Shown in pieces: positions 55,990 to 64,000 of a stretch of DNA of 64,000 bases. Origin of the DNA: Brenneria sp. hezel4-2-4. Its GTDB lineage: Bacteria; Pseudomonadota; Gammaproteobacteria; Enterobacterales; Enterobacteriaceae. The stretch spans positions 124,001 to 188,000 of the forward strand of contig NZ_JABJXS010000001.1 of the NCBI RefSeq assembly GCF_013155275.1. The letters run 5' to 3'. A program made the position numbers and the translations under genes. Within the stretch, counting starts at the first letter, position 1; every line of letters starts with the position of its first letter. The notes beneath the pieces were generated by a model. It was given only the letters and a program-made list of their open reading frames with translations. It had not been told where the DNA came from and searched no databases.

Positions 55990-56610
55990 CTAACTCTTCC
56001 AACTCCCCGACACATAAGAAAAAACCGGCAGTTGCCATGACCAGCGGATCGCCGCCAGCCGCACGGATAGACCGATGCTGAATGAAATCAACAGATTGAT
56101 ATCATGATTGACGTTTAGCGCCTTCAATCCCAGATAAAGCAGCGCCACTAACAGCGACACGCTGGCGTAAAGCTCTTTCTTGAGCACCATCGGCGTTCGA
56201 TTACAAAAGATATCCCGCAAAATACCGCCAAAAATCCCCGTCACAATTCCCGCCATAACCACCACCGTGATGGAGTAATTTAACCCCAGCGCGACGTTAC
56301 AACCGATAATCGTAAAAGCGATCAACCCCATGGCATCCAACACCAAAAACAGACGGTGCAAATGATGCATAACGCGCGCGATGATAATGGTAAAGAGACC
56401 TGCGCCGATGGTGAGATAGATATAACCGGGATGTTGAGTCCAGCCGATAGGATAGTTGCCAAGCAGAATGTCGCGCACCGTTCCACCGCCAAGCGCAGTG
56501 ATAAACGCGATCATGCCGACACCGAAAATATCCATATTACGCCGTCCGGCCGCCAGCGCTCCGGACATGCCTTCCGCGGTGATCGCGATCAGATAGATAT
56601 AGGTAAGCAC
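55990..56610 (-). CDS. YicG/YadS-family membrane protein, putative glycine transporter (TRIC-like)
   Basis: Membrane protein of 206 residues with about seven helices, in the UPF0126 family (two repeats of a three-helix unit; related to TRIC cation channels and now often called glycine transporters). The repeats show as GVGMIAFITALGGGTVRDIL near residue 30 and MAGIVTGIFGGILRDIFC near residue 119, each with the conserved GGxxRDxx motif. It starts with GTG at 56610, with AGGA 8 nt upstream. Its leader is a tandem glycine riboswitch (56636-56813), which supports a role in glycine movement; whether it imports or exports is not shown by the sequence. Confidence 0.88.
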   Translation of the reverse strand: MLTYIYLIAITAEGMSGALAAGRRNMDIFGVGMIAFITALGGGTVRDILLGNYPIGWTQHPGYIYLTIGAGLFTIIIARVMHHLHRLFLVLDAMGLIAFTIIGCNVALGLNYSITVVVMAGIVTGIFGGILRDIFCNRTPMVLKKELYASVSLLVALLYLGLKALNVNHDINLLISFSIGLSVRLAAIRWSWQLPVFSYVSGSWKS

Positions 56611-56635
56611 ACAAGATTTCCTGTGGAATGCGCCC

Positions 56636-56813
56636 CTCCCTCTGTCCGTTTTACCTGAGAGTTTACGCAGCGAGCGCTGCTTGCCCCTTCGGTGGGTTGC
56701 CGCAACAACCTCTCTCCAGTTGGCTTAAATGGAATTCGCAGTATGGCGGCCTGAGCGATTATGGGAGTTTGCGCCTTCGGCGGGGCGCCACGTTTCGACG
56801 CCCTCTCTCCTGC
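56636..56813 (-). ncRNA. Tandem glycine riboswitch (gcvT element)
   Basis: Two adjoining glycine aptamers on the minus strand. The gene-proximal one has CTGGAGAGAGG (56719-56709), CCGAAGGGGCAA (56692-56681), CTCTCAGG (56661-56654) and GGACAGAGG (56647-56639), all textbook motifs. The upstream one has GCAGGAGAGAGGGCG (56813-56799), GCCGAAGGCGCAAACTCCC near 56781-56763, TCAGGC near 56752 and a closing CTGC (56741-56738). The pair is followed after about 25 nt by the GTG start of the putative transporter. The short distance suggests control of translation initiation, but this is inferred. Confidence 0.92.
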
Positions 56814-56822
56814 GAGCAGCGG

Positions 56823-56851
56823 AGTATACGGACTCTTCCCTTACGGTTCAA
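56823..56851 (-). promoter_or_regulatory. Sigma-70 promoter of the riboswitch-transporter transcript
   Basis: On the minus strand, TTGAAC (56851-56846), 17 bp, then TATACT (56828-56823). Both boxes are close to consensus with ideal spacing. The expected start near 56815 falls right at the first aptamer, so the transcript would begin with the riboswitch. Confidence 0.85.
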
Positions 56852-56961
56852 CTACCGTAACTGATTCTTATTTTCCTATTATGCCTGCTCCCACGCAACC
56901 GTGACTCGTCACCTGAATTTCTGTTAACATCTGAGAACATTTTCATTGAACGGCAGCTAAC

Positions 56962-57768
56962 ATGAAAGTTGTTTCTTTTAATATCAATGGCCTGCGGGCG
57001 CGCCCTCATCAGTTGGCCGCCATTATCGAACAGCACCAGCCGGATGTGATCGGATTACAGGAAACCAAAGTCCATGACGATATGTTTCCGCTGGAAGAGG
57101 TGAGCCAGTATGGCTATCACGTTTTTTATCACGGGCAAAAAGGTCACTACGGCGTTGCGCTGCTGTGTAAGACCGCGCCGATGGCGGTGCGTCGGGGTTT
57201 TCCAACGGATGAAGAAGACGCGCAACGGCGGATTATTATGGCGGATTTCGCCACCGAGCAGGGTACGCTTACCGTGGTGAACGGCTATTTCCCTCAGGGT
57301 GAAAGTCGCGATCATCCGATTAAATTCCCGGCCAAAACACGCTTTTATCAGGATCTGCAAACCTATATTGAGCAGAGCCATATCGCCGATCAGCCGTTAA
57401 TCATTATGGGCGATCTGAATATCAGCCCCACCGATCTGGATATCGGCATTGGCGAAGAGAACCGCAAGCGCTGGCTGCGCACGGGCAAATGCTCGTTCTT
57501 GCCGGAAGAGCGCGAATGGCTGGCCCGCTTACAGACCTGGGGGCTTATCGATACGTTCCGGGCGGCCAACCCGGACTGTAACGATCGTTTTTCATGGTTT
57601 GACTACCGTTCTGCCGGTTTTGATACCAACCGGGGCTTGCGTATCGATTTGATACTGGCGAGTCGGTCGCTGGCGGAACGCTGTATCGACACCGGCATTG
57701 ACTATGACATTCGGGCGATGGAAAAACCGTCCGATCATGCGCCGATATGGGCGGAGTTCTCGTTGTAG
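56962..57768 (+). CDS. xthA: Exonuclease III
   Basis: Major AP endonuclease and 3'-5' exonuclease for repair of abasic sites and 3' blocks; 268 residues as in E. coli. Active-site residues are visible at their E. coli numbers: Glu34 in [11 protein letters not shown] and His259 in [12 protein letters not shown], plus [11 protein letters not shown] near residue 151 with the Asp/Asn pair and [20 protein letters not shown] near residue 210. It is divergent from the riboswitch-controlled gene. A long hairpin at 57780-57810 follows. Confidence 0.98.
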   Translation: MKVVSFNINGLRARPHQLAAIIEQHQPDVIGLQETKVHDDMFPLEEVSQYGYHVFYHGQKGHYGVALLCKTAPMAVRRGFPTDEEDAQRRIIMADFATEQGTLTVVNGYFPQGESRDHPIKFPAKTRFYQDLQTYIEQSHIADQPLIIMGDLNISPTDLDIGIGEENRKRWLRTGKCSFLPEEREWLARLQTWGLIDTFRAANPDCNDRFSWFDYRSAGFDTNRGLRIDLILASRSLAERCIDTGIDYDIRAMEKPSDHAPIWAEFSL

Positions 57769-57779
57769 TTGTAAAGGCA

Positions 57780-57810
57780 GAGGCGTAACGGCGAACCGCC
57801 GTTACGCCTC
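57780..57810. terminator. Hairpin between convergent xthA and ynjH
   Basis: Perfect 14-bp stem GAGGCGTAACGGCG / CGCCGTTACGCCTC with a 3-nt loop, directly after xthA. No T tract; bidirectional use is likely. Confidence 0.6.
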
Positions 57811-57837
57811 ACCGCTGATTGAATCCGCTGCTCAGGG

Positions 57838-58131
57838 TTACTGTTTGAGCGGTTGCCAAATCAGGTTATTGGTTCCCAGCGTTTGTTTATCCCGCACGCA
57901 TTGCAGGATCACGCCGTCTATTTTCAACACCGCGCCTTCCGAATAGTTACGATTTTCGTAAACACAACAGCGCATACAATTATTCTGTCCACGCGTAGCG
58001 GAACCCGCGCCCCACGCTTCGGCGGGAATAGGCACCACGATATCTGTCGCGCCACGATTTGGATTTGCCTGAACCGTCGCCGACAACGTCAGCGCCGCGG
58101 CGGAAATAAACCAGCAAACTAACGATCTCAT
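57838..58131 (-). CDS. ynjH: YnjH, DUF1496 secreted protein
   Basis: A 97-residue protein with an N-terminal signal peptide ([20 protein letters not shown], likely cleaved after the VQA near residue 22). The mature part has the DUF1496 core NCMRCCVYENRNYSEGAVLK and DGVILQCVRDKQTLGTNNLI, matching E. coli YnjH, including three conserved cysteines. Function unknown; it should be periplasmic. Its start overlaps the last base of the topB stop, so it may be translated with topB. Confidence 0.9.
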   Translation of the reverse strand: MRSLVCWFISAAALTLSATVQANPNRGATDIVVPIPAEAWGAGSATRGQNNCMRCCVYENRNYSEGAVLKIDGVILQCVRDKQTLGTNNLIWQPLKQ

Positions 58132-60050
58132 TAACTCTGCTCCTTCTTTTTGGGCTGAGGCTTACGCCGCTTTTTACTGCTTGCCTGAGGGGCGGTGATG
58201 CCTTTAAATGCACTCACGCCTCGACTCTGTCTGGCTTGATAAATCAACGCCTGCAAAGAATGCGTCAGCGGTTGCATAAAATCCTGATAGCGACACTTTT
58301 TTTCGCTGATTTGCGTCAGCGTCGCTTCCCAATGCGCCGTCATATCCGGATGTGCTGCGCTGTCCGGCAGAGAGTGAATCAATGCCCGCCCCGCTTCGCT
58401 GGCATGAATATAACGCCCCTTTTTGAATAAAAACGTCCGCTTGAACAGTAACTCGATAATACCCGCGCGCGTGGCCTCCGTTCCTAAACCATCGGTTGCC
58501 CGCAGGATTTTCTTCAGTTCTTTATCCTGCACAAAGCGCGCGATGCCGGTCATCGCCGACAACAAACTTGCATCGGTAAACGGCCGCGGAGGCTGCGTTT
58601 GCCGTTCCACCACCTCGCCGCGCTCGCACAGCAACTCATCGCCTTTGGCGACCACCGGCAACGGGGTGCCCTCATTTTCCTCATCCCGCTCCTTCCCGCC
58701 CAGCAGCGTACGCCAGCCGGCCTCCGCCAGAAACCGGGCTTTGGCGACAAATTTCCCCCCGGCGATATCCAGATCGATAACACATTTCCGAAACACCGCG
58801 TCGGGGCAAAACTGCATGATATATTGTCGGGCAATCAGCCCGTAAACTTTACTCTCATTATCCGATAATGCGGCAGGCGCACTGCGCGCCGTGGGGATAA
58901 TCGCGTGGTGGGCATCCACTTTTCCGTCATCCCAACAGCGGTTGCGACGCTCGATATCCATAACCGGCTGCGGCAATAAATCCGACTGATGCGCCGAAAT
59001 GGCGTTCAGAACCGCGTGGCGGCCGGCAAAATGCTCCTCCGGCAGGTAACGGCTATCGGAGCGCGGATAAGTAATCAGCTTGTGGGTTTCATACAGCTTC
59101 TGACAAATATCCAGCACCTGCTGGGCGCTGAGCGCAAACCGTTTGGCGGCTTCAATCTGCAACGTCGACAACGAATAGGGCAACGGCGCCGTTTCCGATT
59201 CCCGCTTATCATTATAGCCAGTCACAAACGCAGGCTGACCGTCGATGCGTTTGACAACGTGCTCCGCCAAAGAACGGTGTAGTAACCGCCCTTCTTCATC
59301 CTGATAAGGCTCACAGGACTCGCTCGGCTGCCATAGCGCGACAAATCGTTCGCCTGCCGGGGTGAGGATATGCGCTTTAACCTCGAAATAATCTTTCGGG
59401 ACAAAGTTCTCGATCTCTTCATCACGGCGCACCACCAGCCCCAGCACCGGGGTTTGCACCCGACCGACCGACAGCACGCCGTCATAGCCGGCATTGCGCC
59501 CCAGCAGCGTGTAAGCACGGGTCATATTGATGCCATACAGCCAGTCGGCCCGGGAACGCGCCAGCGCAGAGACGCACAGCGGGATGAACTCCCGGTTCTC
59601 CCGCAGCCTTGACACGGCCCGTTCGACCGCCTGGGGATTAAGATCGTTGACCAGACAGCGCCTAACCTGATGGCGCTTTTCTGCCGGCAGGGAAAGATAC
59701 TCCAGCACCTCGTCAACCAGCAGTTGCCCTTCACGATCGGGGTCGCCCGCATGAATGATTTCGCTGGCGTCCGCCAGGAGTTTTTTGATGGTGTTGAGCT
59801 GTTTGCTCACCGAAGGTCGAGGCTGCAACAGCCATTTCTGCGGGATAATCGGTAAATCGGCCAATGACCAGCGCGCGTAACGCGCGTCATAAACATCAGG
59901 TTGCGCCTGTTCGAGCAAATGCCCGACGCACCAGGTCACCACATCGTTCTGACCGCAGGCGATAAAACCCTCGCCGCGTCGATGCGGTTTCGGCAATACG
60001 TCGGCGATCGCCCGCGCGAGGCTGGGTTTTTCGGCAATAAAAAGTCGCAT
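58131..60050 (-). CDS. topB: DNA topoisomerase III
   Basis: Type IA topoisomerase that decatenates replication intermediates; 639 residues. The TOPRIM domain begins [20 protein letters not shown] and includes [20 protein letters not shown] near residue 95. The active-site tyrosine is in [19 protein letters not shown] near residue 328. The C-terminus ends in a basic tail ([15 protein letters not shown]), shorter than in E. coli TopB by about 14 residues. It is the second type IA enzyme of the window. In E. coli selD lies between topB and ydjA; here only 96 bp separate them. Confidence 0.97.
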   Translation of the reverse strand: MRLFIAEKPSLARAIADVLPKPHRRGEGFIACGQNDVVTWCVGHLLEQAQPDVYDARYARWSLADLPIIPQKWLLQPRPSVSKQLNTIKKLLADASEIIHAGDPDREGQLLVDEVLEYLSLPAEKRHQVRRCLVNDLNPQAVERAVSRLRENREFIPLCVSALARSRADWLYGINMTRAYTLLGRNAGYDGVLSVGRVQTPVLGLVVRRDEEIENFVPKDYFEVKAHILTPAGERFVALWQPSESCEPYQDEEGRLLHRSLAEHVVKRIDGQPAFVTGYNDKRESETAPLPYSLSTLQIEAAKRFALSAQQVLDICQKLYETHKLITYPRSDSRYLPEEHFAGRHAVLNAISAHQSDLLPQPVMDIERRNRCWDDGKVDAHHAIIPTARSAPAALSDNESKVYGLIARQYIMQFCPDAVFRKCVIDLDIAGGKFVAKARFLAEAGWRTLLGGKERDEENEGTPLPVVAKGDELLCERGEVVERQTQPPRPFTDASLLSAMTGIARFVQDKELKKILRATDGLGTEATRAGIIELLFKRTFLFKKGRYIHASEAGRALIHSLPDSAAHPDMTAHWEATLTQISEKKCRYQDFMQPLTHSLQALIYQARQSRGVSAFKGITAPQASSKKRRKPQPKKKEQS

Positions 60051-60146
60051 TACGCACCATTGCGCTGAAAGACGGTTTCACAACTGCCGTTGTGCAAACA
60101 ACATGGAAAAAGCGGGAAGAAACAACGCCCCTTCAATTGGCGCCGA

Positions 60147-60698
60147 TCAGAAATAACGGACAAATTTTTCAGCATCAAGCGGCATCACCCGGGTCGAGGC
60201 TTTCAGTTGCGGCGTCCCCAGATAGAGGAAACCGACAATCTCATCCTGTTCGCGGCAATCAAAGGCTTCGCGTACCTGCGGATGATGCGTCCAGGCGCCG
60301 CTGCGCCAGATGCCGTTATATCCCTGGGCCAGGGCCGCCATTTGCATGGCCTGAACGGCGCAGCCGGCGGAAACGACCTGCTCCCAGCGCGGGACTTTGG
60401 GATTAGCTTCGCAATGCGCCACAACGGTAATAATCAGCGGCGCGCGAAACGGCGCCTGCCTGGCTTTTTCTATGCCGGCTTCATCCATGCCTTCCTGCTT
60501 TGCCGCTTCGGTCAGTAATCGGCTAAAACGTTCGAGCCCTTCATTTTCGATTACAAAGAATCGCCAGGGCTGTAAAGTACCGTGATCCGGCGCTCGCATA
60601 CCGGCGTGGATAATATGGTTAAGCGCTTCACCGGAAGGAGCGGGTGTTGTCAAGCGTGAAGCCGAACGACGATTAAGTAACAGTTCGAGAGCATCCAT
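60147..60698 (-). CDS. ydjA: YdjA, NAD(P)H nitroreductase-family protein
   Basis: FMN-dependent minimal nitroreductase, 183 residues. FMN-phosphate contacts are in [20 protein letters not shown] near residue 6; other blocks are [20 protein letters not shown] near residue 31, [20 protein letters not shown] near residue 102 and [12 protein letters not shown] near residue 160. The native substrate is not known. The ATG at 60698 gives [15 protein letters not shown], aligned with E. coli YdjA, with AGGAGATG about 8 nt upstream; an in-frame extension to 60764 overlaps the divergent sppA leader. Confidence 0.94.
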   Translation of the reverse strand: MDALELLLNRRSASRLTTPAPSGEALNHIIHAGMRAPDHGTLQPWRFFVIENEGLERFSRLLTEAAKQEGMDEAGIEKARQAPFRAPLIITVVAHCEANPKVPRWEQVVSAGCAVQAMQMAALAQGYNGIWRSGAWTHHPQVREAFDCREQDEIVGFLYLGTPQLKASTRVMPLDAEKFVRYF

Positions 60699-60881
60699 CG
60701 CACATCTCCTGTATGGCAATCTGATTTTTGTGGTAAGGCGACATTGCGCGCCACGGTAGCACAAGTAGAAGTTTTGTTACAAGATACCCCCATCCGGGCG
60801 CCGTCCGGGTACTATTTAATGCTGACTTTTTACCGTCCGCTCATTAGGATATTAAGCTGTTTTCCCGTTCCCGGAGATATC

Positions 60882-62732
60882 ATGCGCACATTGTGGCGAA
60901 TTTTTAGCGGATTTTTTAAGTGGACATGGCGTCTGCTTAATTTTATCAGAGAATTTATTCTCAATATTTTTCTTATCGCGCTCATTCTTATTGGCGTCGG
61001 GATTTATACACAATTCAGCGGCACCCCGGCCGAGACCGCCCGCGGCGCGTTGCTGATCGATCTGACGGGCGTGGTGGTCGATCAGCCCACCATGAATAAT
61101 AAATTTCGTCAGTTGGGGCGCGAATTTTTCGGCGCTTCCAGCAACCGTCGGCAGGAGAACTCCCTGTTTGATATCGTTGACAGCATTCGCCAGGCAAAAA
61201 ATGACGATAACATTACCGGCATCGTGCTGGATCTGAGCGATTTTACCGGAGCCGACCAGCCATCATTACACTATATCGGCAAAGCCCTGCGGGAGTTCCG
61301 GGACAACGGCAAGCCGGTCTACGCCGTCGGCGATAGCTATAATCAGGCGCAATATTATCTGGCCAGTTTCGCCAATACCATCGCGCTAACCCCGCAGGGG
61401 AATGTGGATCTGCACGGTTTGGCCACCAACAATCTCTATTTCAAATCCCTGTTGGACAAACTGAAAGTCACCACCAACATTTTCAGGGTTGGAACCTATA
61501 AATCAGCCGTTGAGCCATACCTGCGCGACGATATGTCCCCGGCCGCCAGAGAGGCGGACAGCCGCTGGATCAACACGCTCTGGCAGCACTATCTGGACAC
61601 CGTCGCCGCCAACCGGCAGATCACCCCGCAGCAGTTGTTCCCCGGCGCAGCCGCTATCATCGCGGACTTGCAGGCCGTACAAGGCGACACCGCGCGCTAC
61701 GCCTTGCAAAACAAGCTGGTGGATGAAGTCGCCTCCCGTTCCGTTATCGAGCAAACGCTGGTAAAAACCTTTGGTTGGAACAACAAAACCAATAACTTTA
61801 ATTTCACCAGCATTTATGACTACGCGCCTAAGCCGCCGGTGCAGAATAATAATCAGATAGCCGTGATTTTTGCCAATGGCGCGATTATCGACGGCCCGGA
61901 AACCCCTGGCATGGTAGGCGGCGACACGACGGCCGCCCAGATCCGCGCCGCGCGTCTCGATCCGAAGATTAAGGCGGTGGTTATGCGGGTCAATAGCCCT
62001 GGCGGCAGCGTAACGGCCTCTGAAATGATCCGTTCGGAGCTGATGGCGGTACGTCTTGCCGGCAAGCCGGTGGTGGTGTCAATGGGCGGTATGGCGGCAT
62101 CGGGCGGCTATTGGATTTCAACGCCGGCCAACGCCATTATCTCCAGCCCGAGCACCCTAACCGGTTCTATCGGCATTTTCGGCGTGATCACCACATTTGA
62201 AAACTCACTGGAAAGCATCGGCGTCCACACCGACGGCGTGGCGACCTCTCCACTGGCCGATCTGTCGATTACCAAATCGTTACCCCCGGAATTCAGCCAG
62301 ATGGTTCAGTTGAGCATCGATCGCGGGTATAAGAATTTTATCGACATCGTCGCTCAGGCGCGTAAGAAAACGCCGGAACAAATCGATCAGATCGCACAGG
62401 GACATGTCTGGACCGGCAGCGATGCCAAAGAGAATGGACTGGTCGATCAATTAGGCGATTTTGACGATGCCGTGAAAAAAGCCGCCGAACTGGCCAAACT
62501 GGGCCAGTATCAGCTTAGCTGGTTTGCCGAACAGCCAAGCCTGTTTGACGCCATGCTGAACCAGATTAACGCTTCGGTTTACGCCTGGTTGCCCACCGCC
62601 GTTCAGTCGCTGCTGCCCACCCCGATGGCGCAGTTGGTCCAGGCGGTGCAATCACAGCCGTCCATCATGAATAACCTCAACGACCCGCAGCACCGCTACG
62701 CACTCTGCCTCACCTGCGGTGAAATCCGCTAA
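60882..62732 (+). CDS. sppA: Protease IV, signal peptide peptidase SppA
   Basis: Inner-membrane serine protease that degrades cleaved signal peptides in the periplasm; 616 residues, tandem S49 domains. The single membrane helix is at about residues 25-45 (LNIFLIALILIGVGIYTQF). The catalytic lysine is Lys207 in FRVGTYKSAVEP and the nucleophile is Ser407 in MGGMAASGGYWIS, equivalent to K209 and S409 of E. coli. The ATG at 60882 has GGAG 6 nt upstream and matches the family start; the frame extends upstream 46 codons without homology. Confidence 0.97.
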   Translation: MRTLWRIFSGFFKWTWRLLNFIREFILNIFLIALILIGVGIYTQFSGTPAETARGALLIDLTGVVVDQPTMNNKFRQLGREFFGASSNRRQENSLFDIVDSIRQAKNDDNITGIVLDLSDFTGADQPSLHYIGKALREFRDNGKPVYAVGDSYNQAQYYLASFANTIALTPQGNVDLHGLATNNLYFKSLLDKLKVTTNIFRVGTYKSAVEPYLRDDMSPAAREADSRWINTLWQHYLDTVAANRQITPQQLFPGAAAIIADLQAVQGDTARYALQNKLVDEVASRSVIEQTLVKTFGWNNKTNNFNFTSIYDYAPKPPVQNNNQIAVIFANGAIIDGPETPGMVGGDTTAAQIRAARLDPKIKAVVMRVNSPGGSVTASEMIRSELMAVRLAGKPVVVSMGGMAASGGYWISTPANAIISSPSTLTGSIGIFGVITTFENSLESIGVHTDGVATSPLADLSITKSLPPEFSQMVQLSIDRGYKNFIDIVAQARKKTPEQIDQIAQGHVWTGSDAKENGLVDQLGDFDDAVKKAAELAKLGQYQLSWFAEQPSLFDAMLNQINASVYAWLPTAVQSLLPTPMAQLVQAVQSQPSIMNNLNDPQHRYALCLTCGEIR

Positions 62733-62828
62733 AGGCGGCTTAAGTCCGGCGTTGCCATTTTATGCGGCGACGCCGGACTGTTATGATCGCCGGCGGCGGG
62801 GAAAACGACATTAATCACGGAGTCAGCG

Positions 62829-63476
62829 ATGAACAGAGCGCTATTACTGATCGATTTGCAGAATGATTTTTGTCCCGGCGGCGCGTTAGCCGTCAACGAA
62901 GGGGATCGGGTAATCGACGTCGCCAATCGCGCCATCGCCGCCTGCGTCACCGCGAACATCCCGGTTATTGCCAGCCAGGACTGGCATCCGGCCGATCATG
63001 GCAGCTTTGCCGTCAACGCCAACGCGCCGCTGGGCGAAACCGGCGAGCTGGACGGACTCCCGCAGGTCTGGTGGCCGGTGCACTGCGTTCAGGATCGGCC
63101 TGGCGCGCAGTTTCATCCGGCATTACATCGGCAGGCGATAGAATGGGTGGTGCGTAAAGGCACTCAGGCCGACATTGATAGTTACAGCGCGTTCTTTGAC
63201 AACGGCCACCGCGCTAAAACCGAACTGGACGACTGGCTGCGCTCCCGCCAAATCACGCATTTAACCGTAATGGGCCTCGCCACGGATTATTGCGTCAAGT
63301 TCAGCGTGCTGGATGCGTTGGCGTTGGGCTACAAAACGGATGTGCTGACGGAAGGGTGCCGCGGCGTCAACCTTCGCCCGGAAGATAGCCAGACCGCCCT
63401 TCAGGAAATGCAACGGCATGGGGCGAACCCGATCTCGCTGAAAAACTTTATCGCCAGTCTGCCGCGCCGCGCATAG
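62829..63476 (+). CDS. pncA: Nicotinamidase PncA
   Basis: Hydrolyses nicotinamide to nicotinic acid in NAD salvage; also activates pyrazinamide in other bacteria. The catalytic triad is Asp9 (LLLIDLQNDFCPGGA), Lys110 (EWVVRKGTQADIDSY) and Cys155 (GLATDYCVKFSVLDA). Metal ligands Asp52, His54 and His85 are in SQDWHPADHGSF and WWPVHCVQD. The length of 215 residues is normal. In E. coli ansA lies between sppA and pncA; here the gap is 96 bp and ansA is absent. Confidence 0.96.
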   Translation: MNRALLLIDLQNDFCPGGALAVNEGDRVIDVANRAIAACVTANIPVIASQDWHPADHGSFAVNANAPLGETGELDGLPQVWWPVHCVQDRPGAQFHPALHRQAIEWVVRKGTQADIDSYSAFFDNGHRAKTELDDWLRSRQITHLTVMGLATDYCVKFSVLDALALGYKTDVLTEGCRGVNLRPEDSQTALQEMQRHGANPISLKNFIASLPRRA

Positions 63477-63534
63477 CGTATGAAGTCGGAGTGGATCAGT
63501 CCCGCCCGCTGGGGCAGCCTGCCCCGCGCCGTGT

Positions 63535-63813
63535 TTATTTCTGTGGTTTGATCCTGACGATGGCCGCGGCGTCACTGAACTGTTGCTTAAGCTCCTGTTT
63601 GCTTTTCATGACGATTTCACCATCGGTGCCAATGGTCATGTGCTCTGGCTGTTGGTTATGACGCGCTTGCCATAACATCACCATTTGCAGACAGTTCTCT
63701 TTTTGCTCCGCGGATAAAGCGACGCCATCCGGCCACTTCCCTAATTCAACCGCCGTTGCCAGCCGCTGATAAATCTCCGGCGTCATCGCATCAATCAGGC
63801 TATTGAGTTGCAT
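63535..63813 (-). CDS. yeaC: YeaC, DUF1315 family protein
   Basis: A 92-residue protein matching E. coli YeaC: LIDAMTPEIYQRLATAVELG, KWPDGVALSAEQKENCLQMV and MLWQARHNQQPEHMTIGTDG are conserved. Function unknown. It lies directly downstream of msrB on the same strand with a gap of about 60 bp, the usual enteric pairing. Confidence 0.92.
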   Translation of the reverse strand: MQLNSLIDAMTPEIYQRLATAVELGKWPDGVALSAEQKENCLQMVMLWQARHNQQPEHMTIGTDGEIVMKSKQELKQQFSDAAAIVRIKPQK

Positions 63814-63875
63814 ATCCTTATCCCTGCATGTATTTAGCTGAAACGTTTAAAGCTATACGACTGCACCGACGCCGA

Positions 63876-64000
63876 TTAGCCGTGGACGCGCTCGCCATCC
63901 ACGTCATCAATAAAACTTAGCGACGCGGAATTGACACAATAACGCTCCCCCGTCGTCGGCGGGCCGTCAGGAAAGACATGCCCTAAATGCGCGTCGCAGT
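63876..64000 (-). CDS. msrB: Peptide methionine-R-sulfoxide reductase MsrB (C-terminal part, runs off the window)
   Basis: The last 40 codons of msrB on the minus strand: [19 protein letters not shown], then [20 protein letters not shown] and a final Gly. The motif HLGHVFPDG and the catalytic cysteine in RYCVNSASL are diagnostic for MsrB, which reduces the R-epimer of methionine sulfoxide in oxidised proteins. The first cysteine belongs to the zinc-binding pairs. The start lies beyond 64000. Confidence 0.93.
   Translation of the reverse strand, partial: CDAHLGHVFPDGPPTTGERYCVNSASLSFIDDVDGERVHG

Overview
The window is chromosomal DNA from a member of the Enterobacterales. Almost every protein is recognisable as the orthologue of an Escherichia coli gene, and gene order largely follows blocks of the E. 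coli map (rsx-nth; cysB-topA-yciN-sohB-yciK-btuR-rluB-yciO-rnm-trp; ompW-yciC-yciB-yciA-tonB-yciI-clsA-yciU-opp; adhE-tdk-hns-galU-rssB-rssA-ychJ-purU-tyrT; xthA-ynjH-topB-ydjA-sppA-pncA). A separate trpG and trpD (fused in E. coli), the joining of these blocks and the GC-rich codon use suggest the Pectobacteriaceae side of the order (Brenneria, Lonsdalea, Pectobacterium or Dickeya type). That placement is inference.

Layout: 1-8.3 kb is an arabinose locus, with araC and the araFGH transporter on the minus strand divergent from araBA; araD is not present. 8.5-15.2 kb is rsxABCDGE followed by nth, with overlapping or touching reading frames. 15.2-25.5 kb holds cysB, topA, yciN, sohB, yciK, btuR, rluB, yciO and rnm. 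25.6-32.6 kb is a complete trp operon with TrpR operator, leader peptide and attenuator (trpL-E-G-D-CF-B-A). 32.6-39.8 kb carries envelope and small conserved genes around ompW, yciCBA, tonB, yciI, yciY, clsA and yciU. 39.8-45.4 kb is oppABCDF on the minus strand. 45.4-46.5 kb is a long AT-rich gap with the remnant of a ychE (MarC-family) gene. 46.5-55.7 kb holds adhE, tdk, hns, galU, rssBA, ychJ and purU. A tRNA-Tyr gene follows, then a GTG-started putative glycine transporter behind a tandem glycine riboswitch, then xthA, ynjH, topB, ydjA, sppA, pncA, yeaC and the 3' end of msrB, which runs off the window.

No prophage, CRISPR array, plasmid gene or defence system is visible. The most unusual structure is a pair of 130-bp non-coding repeats (about 95 percent identical) at 16477-16606 and 36058-36187. 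Each is inserted in a palindromic hairpin next to the 3' end of a gene, and each is flanked by a direct repeat of that hairpin (23 and 20 bp). This looks like a small non-autonomous mobile element that targets stem-loops and makes unusually long target duplications. Other points of note are the tandem glycine riboswitch with a near-consensus promoter, the decayed ychE, a higher-order repeat in the RsxC tail, and the absence of selD, ansA and araD from places where E. coli has them.
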